Origin: Thiobacillus sp. 0-1251 | GTDB lineage: Bacteria > Pseudomonadota > Gammaproteobacteria > Burkholderiales > Thiobacillaceae | Assembly (NCBI GenBank): GCA_001899305.1 | Contig: MKWL01000011.1 | Span: 62,001 to 126,000, forward strand | Length of the DNA: 64,000 nt | Reading direction: 5' to 3' | Shown: piece by piece, positions 35,553-45,245 of the stretch | Layout of the letters: every line of letters starts with the position of its first letter | Position numbering within the stretch: the stretch's first letter is position 1 | Position numbers and translations under genes: made by a program | Notes under the pieces: generated by a model | Seen by the model: only the letters and a program-made list of their open reading frames with translations | What the model was told of the DNA's origin: nothing | Database searches by the model: none

Positions 35553-35765
35553 CTATTTACCCATTGCCAGCCCACCCTCGAACCGTGTACCGGGCTCGAA
35601 CCCGAAGATCCGGTCAAGCTCAAGGTCCCGGATGAGCTGATCGACCGCCTCCTGCCCATGCTCACGCTGCACCTCGGACAAGATCAGCTTGGCCGAATTG
35701 CCGTTGTAGAAGCCGCCGAAATCGGCCTGTACCTTGAGCAGTTGTTTTGCGCGGTCGAGTGTCAT
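35553..35765 (-). CDS. Small conserved-looking protein between PPi-PFK and hppA
   Basis: From the Met at 35765 the product is 70 residues (MTLDRAKQLLKVQADFGGFY onwards), mostly helical with acidic and basic patches and no membrane segment. GFYNGNSAKLILSEVQREHG and DLELDRIFGFEPGT are the main features. I do not recognise it. It lies between two PPi-metabolism genes, which suggests a related or regulatory role. The longer start at 35798 is less likely. Confidence 0.7.
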   Translation of the reverse strand: MTLDRAKQLLKVQADFGGFYNGNSAKLILSEVQREHGQEAVDQLIRDLELDRIFGFEPGTRFEGGLAMGK

Positions 35766-35847
35766 GTTTGTGGGTGAGGGGTTAGGCATGAGGCGCATAC
35801 CGCAGCAATGCTGGCTTTGCTCCTCACCTCTCCCTCCTCACCGCCTA

Positions 35848-37104
35848 TCAGAGTTTGAACGTGGGCAGCTTCTTCGCCACCGCAATGTTCTTCAGCGTCA
35901 CATACACCGGCAGGCCATCCTTGTATTTCGGATAGTCCTCGCCCTGGATCAGCGGCGTCAGATAGCGCTTGCACTTGGGCGTGATACCGAAGCCATCCTT
36001 GGTGATGAAGTCGCGCGGCATGAACTTCTCGACGTTGGCGACCTTGGACAGCGGCGCCATGCCGATCTTGTACTTGTAGGGGCTGTCGGACAGGCGGTCG
36101 ACCGTCGGCATCACCGAGTTGTGGCCCTTGACCGCGAGTTCGACCGCCTTCTTGCCGAGTTCGTAGGCCTGCTTGACGTCAGTCTTCGAGGCGATGTGGC
36201 GCGCAGCGCGCTGCAGGTAGTCGGCGACGGCCCAGTGGAACTTGTGGCCGAGCGCGTCCTTGATCATGTTGGCGACCACCGGGGCGGCGCCGCCCAGCTG
36301 GGCATGGCCGAAGGCGTCACGCGTGCCCTGCTCGGCGAGGAACTTGCCGTCCGGGTAGTGGCAGCCTTCGGACACCACCACGGTGCAGTAGCCGTGCTCC
36401 TTCACCAGCTTGTCGACGCGGGCGAGGAATTTCTTCTGGTCGAATTCGATCTCGGGGAACAGGATCACGACCGGAATGCCGTGGTCCTCGACCAGGCCAC
36501 CGGCGGCGGCAATCCAGCCGGCGTGGCGGCCCATGACTTCAATCACGAACACCTTGGTCGAGGTCTTGGCCATCGAGCGCACGTCGTAGCTGGCTTCCAA
36601 CGTGGACACGGCGATGTACTTGGCGACCGAGCCGAAGCCGGGGCAGCAGTCGGTGATCGGCAGGTCGTTGTCGACGGTCTTCGGCACATGGATCGCCTGG
36701 ATCGGGTAGCCCATCGCCTCGGACAGCTGGCTGACCTTGAAGCAGGTGTCGGCCGAATCGCCGCCGCCGTTGTAGAAGAAGTAGCCGATGTTGTGCGCCT
36801 TGAACACCTCGATCAGGCGCTCGTATTCGCGCTTGTTGGCTTCCAGCGACTTGAGCTTGAAGCGGCAGGAGCCGAACGCGCCCGACGGCGTGGTGCGCAG
36901 CGCGGCGATCGCGGTGGCGGATTCCTTGGTGGTGTCGATCAGGTCTTCGGTCAGCGCGCCGATGATGCCGTTGCGGCCGGCGTAGACCTTGCCGATCTTG
37001 TCCTTGTGCTTGCGCGCGGTTTCGATCACGCCGCAGGCCGACGCGTTGATGACCGCGGTGACGCCGCCGGACTGTGCGTAAAAGGCGTTCATTTTTTTCG
37101 CCAT
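35848..37104 (-). CDS. pfp: PPi-dependent 6-phosphofructokinase
   Basis: This 418-residue enzyme interconverts fructose 6-phosphate and fructose 1,6-bisphosphate with PPi as phosphoryl donor, so it works in both directions. PPi preference is indicated by Asp116 in YNGGGDSADT and by Lys in PKTVDNDLPI (residues 141-150); ATP enzymes have Gly at both positions. MGRHAGWIAAA is the sugar-phosphate loop. In methylotrophs and ammonia oxidisers such enzymes also act on sedoheptulose bisphosphate and are encoded with hppA, as here. The call as PPi-type is firm from these residues. Confidence 0.95.
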   Translation of the reverse strand: MAKKMNAFYAQSGGVTAVINASACGVIETARKHKDKIGKVYAGRNGIIGALTEDLIDTTKESATAIAALRTTPSGAFGSCRFKLKSLEANKREYERLIEVFKAHNIGYFFYNGGGDSADTCFKVSQLSEAMGYPIQAIHVPKTVDNDLPITDCCPGFGSVAKYIAVSTLEASYDVRSMAKTSTKVFVIEVMGRHAGWIAAAGGLVEDHGIPVVILFPEIEFDQKKFLARVDKLVKEHGYCTVVVSEGCHYPDGKFLAEQGTRDAFGHAQLGGAAPVVANMIKDALGHKFHWAVADYLQRAARHIASKTDVKQAYELGKKAVELAVKGHNSVMPTVDRLSDSPYKYKIGMAPLSKVANVEKFMPRDFITKDGFGITPKCKRYLTPLIQGEDYPKYKDGLPVYVTLKNIAVAKKLPTFKL

Positions 37105-37151
37105 GATGGGTGCTTCTCCTCGTTATTTCTGGTGGTCATTTGCAAAACAAA

Positions 37152-37188
37152 AAGCCAGCACTGTGTTAATTGAAAACAGTGCTGGCTT
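37152..37188 (-). terminator. Strong hairpin terminator between the 121-codon gene and pfp
   Basis: A 13-bp perfect stem (AAGCCAGCACTGT at 37152-37164 with its complement at 37176-37188) is followed on the minus strand by TTTTGTTTTG. It should end the adk transcript, so pfp probably has its own promoter in 37105-37150. Confidence 0.85.
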
Positions 37189-37192
37189 AGTT

Positions 37193-37558
37193 TTAACTAT
37201 TGCCGGACGCTTCGCCCTCGGCCAGGCGCTTGGCTTCTTCATCGGCCTGCATTTTCAGCAGTGTGGTGACGCAGTCGCCGATGTCGTCGTATTCCTCGCG
37301 TCCGGTGCTGAAGCGGTCGCGGATGCGATAGAAGAACATGCTGCGATAGCGCGAATCGCCGGTCTTCGACAACACGAAGTGGCAGCCGTGCTCGTTCCAG
37401 TAGAAGCCTGGGCACAGCGTCAGTTCGCGGTCGTCGATGTGCAGGCGGATCTCGGTTTCTACGTCCTGGATGACGACGTCGCGGCCATAACGCTCCTTCA
37501 CGGCGCTGGAAACAATCCAGCGCTCGGTGTCGGTCAGCGGGTGAATCTGTTGTGGCAT
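37193..37558 (-). CDS. Conserved hypothetical protein downstream of adk
   Basis: The 121-residue product starts MPQQIHPLTDTERWIVSSAV and has no signal or membrane segment. It contains VVIQDVETEIRLHIDDRELT and a tract rich in Tyr, Phe and Arg (RYRSMFFYRIRDRF). It starts seven bases after adk, so the two are probably co-transcribed. No function can be assigned. A longer frame (to 37624) would overlap adk. Confidence 0.75.
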   Translation of the reverse strand: MPQQIHPLTDTERWIVSSAVKERYGRDVVIQDVETEIRLHIDDRELTLCPGFYWNEHGCHFVLSKTGDSRYRSMFFYRIRDRFSTGREEYDDIGDCVTTLLKMQADEEAKRLAEGEASGNS

Positions 37559-37565
37559 CGTCGCC

Positions 37566-38234
<669 letters not shown>

Positions 38235-38321
38235 TTATGGATATGTCAAAACCGCACTAGCCTAAGGCAAGCGCGGTTCGAGCAACACTTAAAATTTTTT
38301 ATTGCGGGATTCAAGAGGCTG

Positions 38322-39080
38322 CTATGCAGCCTGAAACAGGGCCCGCACCCGCGCCAGGTCTTCCGGCGTATCCACGCCCGGGGCGGGCGCGATCGGCGTC
38401 ACGCCGAGGCTGATGCGGTGGCCGTGCCACAACACCCGCAATTGTTCGAGCATCTCGTAGCGTTCCAGCGGTGAACTGGCCAGGCTGGCGTAAGTACGCA
38501 GGAAGCCGACGCGGTACGCATACAGGCCGATGTGCCGCAAGGCGCCGAATTCGTGTGGCATCGGCTGCTGCGTGGCAAAGGCATCGCGCGGCCAGGGAAT
38601 GGGCGCGCGGCTGAAATACAGCGCGTAGCCGGCCTCGTCGGCCACCACCTTGACGACGTTGGGATTGACGAAATCGGCATGGTCGTGGATCGGATGCGCC
38701 AGCGTGGCCATCACCGCATCGTCGTGCAGCACCAGCTGGCGCGCGGCTTCGCGGATCAACGCCGGGTCGATCAGCGGCTCGTCGCCCTGCACGTTCACTA
38801 CCAGCGTGCCGTCCGGCCAGCCCAGGGTTTCGGCGACTTCCACCAGGCGCTCGGTGCCGGACTGGTGATCCGGCGAGGTCATCAGGGCCTGGTGGCCGGC
38901 GGCTTCGACGGCCTGCCGCACCCGCACATCGTCGGTGGCGACCACCACCGATTCGGCGCCCGCCTGCAGGGCGCGGTCCAGTACATGCAGCACCATGGGC
39001 CGCCCGCCGATATCCGCCAGCGGTTTGCCCGGCAGGCGGCTCGACGCGTAACGGGCGGGAATGACGACGCGGAAATGCAT
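38322..39080 (-). CDS. kdsB: CMP-KDO synthetase
   Basis: KdsB activates KDO with CTP for lipid A core assembly. The 252-residue protein begins [20 protein letters not shown] (nucleotide-binding loop). It also has [31 protein letters not shown] and YRVGFL, all family signatures. It follows the YcaR-like gene and lpxK, grouping lipid A functions. Confidence 0.97.
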   Translation of the reverse strand: MHFRVVIPARYASSRLPGKPLADIGGRPMVLHVLDRALQAGAESVVVATDDVRVRQAVEAAGHQALMTSPDHQSGTERLVEVAETLGWPDGTLVVNVQGDEPLIDPALIREAARQLVLHDDAVMATLAHPIHDHADFVNPNVVKVVADEAGYALYFSRAPIPWPRDAFATQQPMPHEFGALRHIGLYAYRVGFLRTYASLASSPLERYEMLEQLRVLWHGHRISLGVTPIAPAPGVDTPEDLARVRALFQAA

Positions 39081-39098
39081 GTCGGAGCGTCGTCGTGA

Positions 39099-39284
39099 CT
39101 ACTTGGCGTGGATTTCGTCGGGCGACAGCGCGCGCGCCTCTTCCGGCAACATCACCGGAATATCGTCGCGGATGGGATAGGCCAGGCGGCAGGCGCGGCA
39201 CACCAGTTCGCTCGCCGGTTTTTTCCAGTCGAGCGGGCCCTTGCAGACCGGACAGACGAGGATTTCAAGAAGCTTGGGGTTCAT
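39099..39284 (-). CDS. ycaR: YcaR/Trm112-like zinc-binding protein
   Basis: The 61-residue protein has [16 protein letters not shown] and [20 protein letters not shown], with two CxxC pairs as in Trm112 and YcaR. Trm112 supports methyltransferases in eukaryotes; bacterial YcaR is unassigned but regularly lies between lpxK and kdsB. Its start lies 20 bases inside the end of the upstream diguanylate cyclase gene. Confidence 0.9.
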   Translation of the reverse strand: MNPKLLEILVCPVCKGPLDWKKPASELVCRACRLAYPIRDDIPVMLPEEARALSPDEIHAK

Positions 39285-40374
39285 CGATCAGTATCCTGTT
39301 GAATGGGGACAAAGCGACCGACTCGGGCCGCTTCGACTTGCTTTGGTAAAGATGGATGTCGGCGACCGACAGCAAAGTCATCAGGTCGTGGCCGTCGCGC
39401 GGGGCATGGCTGACGCCCAGGCTCACTGCCATCGGCAGGCCGTTGCTGGTGCTCCAGGCTTCGGTACGGGCCTCGATGCGCTCGAAAATCTGCTGGATGG
39501 CGGCCTCGTCGCGTTGCGGCAGGAGCGCGACGAACTCGTCGCCTCCCCAGCGTCCGCACACACCCATTTCGGCCGATTCGTTGAAGATCTGCGCAAATTC
39601 GGCCAGCACGCGGTCACCCACGCCATGGCCGTAGCGGTCGTTGACCGCCTTGAACTGGTTCAGGTCGGCAAATAGCACCGTGGCCGGCGTACCTGCATTC
39701 GTCTTGTCGAAAATGGTGTCTGCCGCAGCCAAAAGACCGTGGCGGTTGAGCAGTCCGGTCAGCGTGTCGAAGCGGCTGCGGTAGTCGAGCTGGCGGCGCT
39801 GCGCTTCGATGTGCCCCATCAGGATGTAGGCATACAAGGCCAGGGTGACCCAGAACACGCCGAAGAACACGTCACCCGCATTGACCTCGAATCCGCCCAC
39901 CCGATACCGGAAGGCAAAGGCGATCGCCATGCCGAGGAATGCGCCGCCCAGCACTTCGGCGAACAGCCGCATGCCATAGCGCATGCCGTTGCCCAGCAGC
40001 ACCATCAGAAAGGCCAGCGCGGAAGGCGGAATCGGATTGGGATCGTGGATCACGCACAAGGTGACGATGATCAGGTCGGCACTCATGGCGCTGCGGATCT
40101 TCAGCAGCGTGACGCCTTGCAGCGCCTGCCGGAAGAACCAGCTGTTGATGAAGAAATAAACGCCCAAGGCAACCAGCAGCTGCTCGATGCTAAACAGCAC
40201 CGGCCGGACACTCTCCAGCGTGGAGAAATAGATGACCGCCAGCGAGAAAAACAGGTAGCGGGTGAAAAACTGGGTGACGATCTCGGAACGGTCGGGCACC
40301 CAGAAGCCGGCGTCATCGCTTTCGGCTTCCCAATGGCAGGGGTGGCGGCGATCGCTCCAGTCCGAACTTTTCAT
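39265..40374 (-). CDS. Membrane diguanylate cyclase (GGDEF)
   Basis: From the Met at 40374 this protein is 369 residues. About six membrane segments (residues 35-190) are followed by a GGDEF domain starting at [12 protein letters not shown] (about 202). The active site is [10 protein letters not shown] (about 276). No RxxD inhibitory site lies five residues upstream (SAEMGVCGR instead), so product inhibition there is unlikely. GGAGG lies at good spacing for this start. The gene sits between lpxK and ycaR, which are usually adjacent. Confidence 0.92.
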   Translation of the reverse strand: MKSSDWSDRRHPCHWEAESDDAGFWVPDRSEIVTQFFTRYLFFSLAVIYFSTLESVRPVLFSIEQLLVALGVYFFINSWFFRQALQGVTLLKIRSAMSADLIIVTLCVIHDPNPIPPSALAFLMVLLGNGMRYGMRLFAEVLGGAFLGMAIAFAFRYRVGGFEVNAGDVFFGVFWVTLALYAYILMGHIEAQRRQLDYRSRFDTLTGLLNRHGLLAAADTIFDKTNAGTPATVLFADLNQFKAVNDRYGHGVGDRVLAEFAQIFNESAEMGVCGRWGGDEFVALLPQRDEAAIQQIFERIEARTEAWSTSNGLPMAVSLGVSHAPRDGHDLMTLLSVADIHLYQSKSKRPESVALSPFNRILIDEPQAS

Positions 40375-40419
40375 GCCCATACCTCCCTCCCTCAGATGCG
40401 CACGCATGGGCGAGCGCAA

Positions 40420-41409
40420 TTATTGTTTGAGGCGTGCGCCCAGCCAGCGAACAAATCCATTTTCCAGGGTGACCTCCAGCTCCACTGCCCACCAGTCCAG
40501 CCCTGCGAATTCCCGGCATTTTACCGCGTCTTTTTCGGTCATCAGCACCGCCCCACCCGCGGGGAGGTCCGTTGGTCGGAAAACATGGTGATCGGGGAAG
40601 GCTTGCGGGCGATAGTGCAGGCCGTGTCGGTCGAGCATGGCGAAGAATCCCTGCGGTCGGCCTATCCCGGTCGCGGCAAGCCAGTCGTGCGGCGGCAGGT
40701 CGCGTAGCGCCAGCTTTTCCTGTGGGGCGCACAAGCGATAAGCGCGTCCCGCACTGTAGTCGGCCCGCCAGCCTGTGACCGAGCGATAGGTGCGCGGCTC
40801 GGCAGTACCGCGCACCACCTGGACGACCGCATCGACGCTGGCCAGCCGGGCAGCGGGTTCGCGCAGCGGCCCCGCCGGCAACGGCCAGCCATTGCCCAGT
40901 CCGGTCGTCGCATCGATGACGGCCAGTTCGATGTCGCGACGCAGACGGTAATGCTGCAGGCCGTCGTCGGACACGATCACATCCACGTCCGAATGGCATT
41001 CGAGCAGCATGCGCGCCGCCGCCACCCGGTCGCGTCCGACCACGACCGGCGCGTCCGTCTTGAGTCGGATCAGCACGGGTTCATCGCCCACCTGCGCCGG
41101 CGGGCTATCGGCCTGCACCTCGACACAACCGCGTGCCGTCCCACCATAGCCGCGGCTGACGACCCCGGGACGATAGCCCTGGCTGCGCAGCCAGTTCACC
41201 AGCCAGATCACCAGCGGCGTCTTGCCGCTGCCGCCGGCAGTGATGTTGCCGACCACGATCACCGGCACACCGACCGATACCGCATGCAGCCAGCCGCGCC
41301 GATACGCCAGGCGCCGCCCTCCAGACATGACGGCAAACAGCATGGCGAGCGGCAGGAGCAGCACGGCGAGCACGCCCGTGCGTGCCCAGACATGCTGTAG
41401 CGAAAACAT
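40420..41409 (-). CDS. lpxK: Tetraacyldisaccharide 4'-kinase
   Basis: LpxK adds the 4'-phosphate to the lipid A precursor. The 329-residue protein has an N-terminal membrane anchor (VLAVLLLPLAMLFAVMSGGR), the P-loop VGNITAGGSGKTPLVIWLV, RGYGGTARG and DVIVSDDGLQHYRL. All are family hallmarks. It follows exbB and exbD closely, the common betaproteobacterial order. Confidence 0.97.
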   Translation of the reverse strand: MFSLQHVWARTGVLAVLLLPLAMLFAVMSGGRRLAYRRGWLHAVSVGVPVIVVGNITAGGSGKTPLVIWLVNWLRSQGYRPGVVSRGYGGTARGCVEVQADSPPAQVGDEPVLIRLKTDAPVVVGRDRVAAARMLLECHSDVDVIVSDDGLQHYRLRRDIELAVIDATTGLGNGWPLPAGPLREPAARLASVDAVVQVVRGTAEPRTYRSVTGWRADYSAGRAYRLCAPQEKLALRDLPPHDWLAATGIGRPQGFFAMLDRHGLHYRPQAFPDHHVFRPTDLPAGGAVLMTEKDAVKCREFAGLDWWAVELEVTLENGFVRWLGARLKQ

Positions 41410-41417
41410 GAGCCCGC

Positions 41418-41834
41418 TTAGGGGTTGGTTTGCGTGGCGAAGGTAATGCGGGTCAGCCCCTCGCGGCGCGCCGCTTCCATCACGTTCACCACGGATTGAT
41501 GGGTGGCACGCGCATCGGCGTTGATCACCACGACCGGCTCGTTCTCGTTGGAGGCGGCTTTCTTCAGTGCGGCGGCCAGGCCATCGATCGAGGCATCGCC
41601 CACGACCGTGCTGTCGATCTCGTAGCGGCCATCCTCGGAAACGGCCACCTCGATCTGCTTGGGCGGGTTGGGCGTCTGGGCGGCGCTGCTGGTCGGCAGG
41701 TTGATCTTGAGTTCGGCGAAACGCGCGTAGGTCGTGGTCACCGCAAGAAAGATCACGATGACGAGCAGGATGTCGATGAACGGAATCAGGTTGATTTCCG
41801 GGTAGTCCTCGCGGCGGCCTTTTCTGAAATCCAT
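41418..41834 (-). CDS. exbD: ExbD/TolR-family energy transducer
   Basis: The 138-residue protein has one membrane helix (EINLIPFIDILLVIVIFLAV) whose Asp is the proton-coupling residue of ExbD/TolR. A periplasmic domain follows with ATHQSVVNVMEAARREGLTR. It works with the ExbB encoded eight bases upstream to power TonB or Tol. No tonB is next to it. Confidence 0.94.
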   Translation of the reverse strand: MDFRKGRREDYPEINLIPFIDILLVIVIFLAVTTTYARFAELKINLPTSSAAQTPNPPKQIEVAVSEDGRYEIDSTVVGDASIDGLAAALKKAASNENEPVVVINADARATHQSVVNVMEAARREGLTRITFATQTNP

Positions 41835-41842
41835 AGCTGCCT

Positions 41843-42448
41843 TTATTTCCGGTCGCCGTGGACGATTTCCACCAGCTTGATCGCCTGCTGCTCCATGTCG
41901 ACCACCAGCGATTCCACTTTGGCCCGGAAGTAGCGATAGAAAATCATCGCCGGGATCGCCACGATCAGACCGAACGCAGTGTTGTAGAGCGCGATCGAAA
42001 TACCGTGCGCCAGTTGGCCGGGATTGGTGCCGCCGCCGGTCTGCGCGCCGAAGATCTCGATCATGCCGATCACCGTGCCGAGCAGTCCGAGTAGGGGTGC
42101 CATGCTGGCGACGGTGCCGAGCGAGGTCAGGAAGCGATCGAGTTCATGGGTCACGGCGCGTCCGGACTCCTCGATGGACTCCTTCATGATCTCGCGCGAG
42201 TTGTGGGCGTTCTTCAGCGCGGTCGCGAAGATCCGTCCCAGCGGCGAGCCATCGGCCAGATGCGTGACCAGTTCCTGCGTCACGCCGCGTTCCTGATAAA
42301 TCTTGATTGTCTCCAGCAACAGGCCCGCAGGGGCGACCTCCTGGCTGCGCAAGCTGTAAGCACGTTCGATGATGATGGCCACGGCGAGAACCGACGCCAA
42401 TATCAACGGCCAGACCGGCCAACCGGCCGCCTCGATGATGGCAAGCAC
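41843..42448 (-). CDS. exbB: ExbB/TolQ/MotA-family proton channel
   Basis: The product has three membrane helices, including SMAPLLGLLGTVIGMIEIF and NTAFGLIVAIPAMIFYRYF, the typical ExbB pair. I start it at the GTG at 42448 (read as MLAIIEAAGWPVWPLI), because GGGAGT lies upstream and the sequence then matches the family N-terminus. That gives 201 residues; a longer frame starts at a GTG at 42493. It forms the channel for ExbD. Confidence 0.93.
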   Translation of the reverse strand: MLAIIEAAGWPVWPLILASVLAVAIIIERAYSLRSQEVAPAGLLLETIKIYQERGVTQELVTHLADGSPLGRIFATALKNAHNSREIMKESIEESGRAVTHELDRFLTSLGTVASMAPLLGLLGTVIGMIEIFGAQTGGGTNPGQLAHGISIALYNTAFGLIVAIPAMIFYRYFRAKVESLVVDMEQQAIKLVEIVHGDRK

Positions 42449-42784
42449 TGAATACCACTCCCAATAAAACAACAGGCGAAATGTAGCGCTCACGCGCCGG
42501 TTTCGGCAAGCACCAATTTTAGACCGACGGCATTTTCAATCGGAGCCCGAGTTCTCCACAATTGATGTGGATAAGTCTGTGAAGAACGCCCTGCCGGATT
42601 CCCTAAGCGCCCGCCCACAAAGGAAAAAGTGGTTTGGCCCAAAAAGTAGACAATAAGCTTATCCTTTTAAAATCAAGAATTTACAAAAAGACAACTATCG
42701 TCAATAGGGTTATCCAATTTTTTTTATGATCGTTTGGTGACTGTGCATGAACCGTGCCGAGCCCAAGCCGTTATCCTGCACGCC
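42449..42784. other. AT-rich intergenic region between exbB and xseA
   Basis: This 336-bp divergent promoter region includes a strikingly AT-rich part (about 42620-42725) in a GC-rich chromosome. It contains DnaA-box-like sites: TTCTCCACA, TGTGGATAA (a perfect box), and weaker TTATCCTTT and TTATCCAAT. It should also hold the promoters of exbB and xseA. Confidence 0.55.
42552..42574. promoter_or_regulatory. Inverted pair of DnaA-box-like sites
   Basis: TTCTCCACA (42552-42560, one mismatch to TTATCCACA) and TGTGGATAA (42566-42574, exact reverse box) face each other across five bases. More distant weak boxes start at 42659 and 42710. Confidence 0.5.
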
Positions 42785-44140
42785 ATGGATCTCCAGGACG
42801 ACTTTCCCGACAACGCGCCCGCCCTGCCTGTGCTCACCGTCAGCGAACTCAATCGCATGGCGCGCCGCGCGCTGGAGTCGCAACTCCCATTGCTCTGGGT
42901 GGAGGGCGAAGTCTCCAACTTTACCCGTGCCGCCTCCGGCCACTGGTATTTTTCCCTGAAGGATGTGAACGCACAGGTGCGCTGCGTGATGTTCCGTGGG
43001 CGCAACCAGTTTGCCGATTTCACCCCCGCCAACGGCGACCACGTCGAGATCCGCGCCCTGCCTTCGCTGTACGAAGCGCGCGGCGAATTCCAGCTGGGCG
43101 CCGAAGCGATCCGCCGCGCCGGTGCCGGGCGGCTGTATGAAGCTTTTTTGAAACTGAAGGCCAAGCTGGAAGCCGAAGGCCTGTTCGACCCGATGACGAA
43201 ACGCGCCTTGCCGCGCTTCCCACGCACAGTGGGCGTCGTCACCTCGCCGCAGGCCGCCGCCCTGCACGATGTGCTGACCGCACTGGCGCGCCGCATGCCG
43301 GGCCTGCCGGTGATCCTCTACCCGACCCCGGTGCAGGGCGCGGGCGCCGGCGCACAGATCGCCGCCGCCATCCGCACGGCCGGCGAACGCGACGAATGCG
43401 ACGTGCTGCTGGTGTGCCGCGGCGGCGGTTCGCTGGAGGATTTGTGGGCGTTCAATGACGAGGCGGTGGCGCGCGCGATCGCCGCCAGCCCGATGCCGGT
43501 GGTGAGCGGCGTCGGTCACGAAACCGATTTCACCCTGGCCGACTTCGCCGCCGACCTGCGCGCGCCAACGCCCACGGCCGCGGCCGAACTCGCCAGCCCG
43601 GTGCGCCAGGAGCTATTGCAGCAACTGGATCACCTGGCCCGCCAACTCCACCATCATCACGCGCGCAGGCAGCACAGCGAGATGCAGCGGCTGGATTACC
43701 TGGCGCGGCGGCTGGTCCACCCGGCCGAGCAGTTGCGCCGCCGCCAGACCGAACTGAACCAATTGGCGCAGCGTCTCCACCACGCCAGCGGCACGCGCCT
43801 GACGCGCGAACAATTGCGCATCGCGCGCCTGAGTCAGCGGCTGGTCACGCCGCGCCATGTCATCCAGCGCGAACAACAGCGCCTGGGCGCGCTGGGGCTG
43901 CGCGCGCAACGCGCGGTTCAGGGCAGTTTCGGTCAGCACCGGCTCACTCTTGCACGGCTGGCCAGCAGCCTCGCCCACCTCAACCCCGAAGGCGTGCTGG
44001 CGCGCGGCTACAGCATCGTCCAGCGGGAAAACGGCAGCGTGGTCCAGGATGCCGCGGTGCTCGATGCCGGTGAAAAAATCGGCATCCGCCTGCACCGCGG
44101 GCAGGTCCGTGCCACGGTCGATTCCACCCGCGAGGACTGA
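42785..44140 (+). CDS. xseA: Exodeoxyribonuclease VII large subunit
   Basis: XseA with XseB degrades single-stranded DNA and acts in repair. The 451-residue protein has an N-terminal OB-fold ([28 protein letters not shown]) and a catalytic part with [35 protein letters not shown] and [19 protein letters not shown], then a coiled-coil and [10 protein letters not shown]. The ATG at 42785 is used because earlier codons in the frame have no family match. It converges on miaA with only five bases between. Confidence 0.96.
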   Translation: MDLQDDFPDNAPALPVLTVSELNRMARRALESQLPLLWVEGEVSNFTRAASGHWYFSLKDVNAQVRCVMFRGRNQFADFTPANGDHVEIRALPSLYEARGEFQLGAEAIRRAGAGRLYEAFLKLKAKLEAEGLFDPMTKRALPRFPRTVGVVTSPQAAALHDVLTALARRMPGLPVILYPTPVQGAGAGAQIAAAIRTAGERDECDVLLVCRGGGSLEDLWAFNDEAVARAIAASPMPVVSGVGHETDFTLADFAADLRAPTPTAAAELASPVRQELLQQLDHLARQLHHHHARRQHSEMQRLDYLARRLVHPAEQLRRRQTELNQLAQRLHHASGTRLTREQLRIARLSQRLVTPRHVIQREQQRLGALGLRAQRAVQGSFGQHRLTLARLASSLAHLNPEGVLARGYSIVQRENGSVVQDAAVLDAGEKIGIRLHRGQVRATVDSTRED

Positions 44141-44145
44141 GCGGC

Positions 44146-45087
44146 TTACGACCTTAAATGGCGGGCCACGAGGTCCATCGCCTGCGTGCCCAGATCGTCC
44201 ACGAGACAATCCAGCTCCACCACGTCAGGCCACGAGCGCAGCCAGGTCAGCTGGCGCTTGGCGAGCTGGCGGGTGGCGGCGATGCCCTGCTCGCGCAAGT
44301 CTTTCAGATCGATTTCGCCGTCGAGATAGGCCCAGGCCTGGCGGTAGCCGACTGCACGCATGGACGGCAGATCGGCGTTGAGCGCGTAACGGCGGCGCAG
44401 GGTGTCCACTTCGTCGATCAGGCCTTCGGCGAGCATGGCGTCGAAGCGCGCGGCGATGCGCTGGTGCAGCACCGCGCGGTCGGACGGGATCAAGGCCAGT
44501 TGCAAGACGCGATACGGCAGTTCGGATTGCACACGGTCGAGCAGCGCCGACATCGGGGTGCCGCTGAGCCGGAAAACCTCCAACGCACGGCCGATGCGCT
44601 GCGAATCGTTCGGTGCCAGCCGCGCCGCAGTCGCCGGATCGACTACGGCCAGCTCGGCGTGCAGCGCCGGCCAGCCGCGCGCGGCCGCCTCCGCCTCCAG
44701 CTCCTTTCGCAGCGCCGCATCGGCGCGCGGCAGATCATCCAGTCCCTGCAGCAGCGCGCGGAAATACAGCATGGTGCCGCCGACCAGCAGCGGCACCATG
44801 CCGCGCGCGGCGATGTCGGCCATCAGCCGCCTCGCATCGTCGCAAAAGGCGGCGGCAGAATAGGTTTCGGTGGGATCACGGATATCGAGCAGGTGGTGCG
44901 GCGCACGGGCGAGCGTGGCGGCATCGGGCTTGGCGGTGCCGATATCCATGCCGCGATACACCAGCGCCGAGTCGACGCTGATGATCTCGAGTGGGAAGCG
45001 CTCGACCAGGCTGACCGCCAGCGCGGTCTTGCCCGAGGCGGTCGGACCCATGAGAAAAATGGCGGGCGGAGGGCTGGATGCAGGCAT
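44146..45087 (-). CDS. miaA: tRNA dimethylallyltransferase
   Basis: MiaA adds an isopentenyl group to A37 of tRNAs reading UNN codons. The 313-residue protein has P-loop [52 protein letters not shown] and [19 protein letters not shown]. All are family signatures. In many proteobacteria miaA follows mutL and precedes hfq; here mutL lies 2.3 kb away and hfq is 17 kb away. Confidence 0.97.
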   Translation of the reverse strand: MPASSPPPAIFLMGPTASGKTALAVSLVERFPLEIISVDSALVYRGMDIGTAKPDAATLARAPHHLLDIRDPTETYSAAAFCDDARRLMADIAARGMVPLLVGGTMLYFRALLQGLDDLPRADAALRKELEAEAAARGWPALHAELAVVDPATAARLAPNDSQRIGRALEVFRLSGTPMSALLDRVQSELPYRVLQLALIPSDRAVLHQRIAARFDAMLAEGLIDEVDTLRRRYALNADLPSMRAVGYRQAWAYLDGEIDLKDLREQGIAATRQLAKRQLTWLRSWPDVVELDCLVDDLGTQAMDLVARHLRS

Positions 45088-45245
45088 GGAGGGCGATTAT
45101 CCCCCAGCTTGCCGTCGCGGCCGGCTCCCGTGTATGCGGAAAGTCCCCATGGAGCGCAGCCATATAAGGTCTAGAGTGAGAGACAGCAGGCAGGATGCCT
45201 GCCTGAAATCCGATGCGCTTATCCCATCCGGAGGGCCGTAAGTCC

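Noticed and set aside
33571-35640. A 689-codon plus-strand frame opposite hppA
   Set aside because: It is the antisense shadow of the clearly assigned hppA gene; its protein is His/Arg/Gly-rich with no domain.
42552-42718. Chromosomal origin of replication
   Set aside because: Only one perfect DnaA box is present and dnaA, dnaN or gyrB are not near; kept only as a cluster of interest.
45187-45205. Riboswitch or attenuator in the aldolase leader
   Set aside because: It is only an 8-bp hairpin with a 3-base loop; no conserved aptamer sequence is seen.
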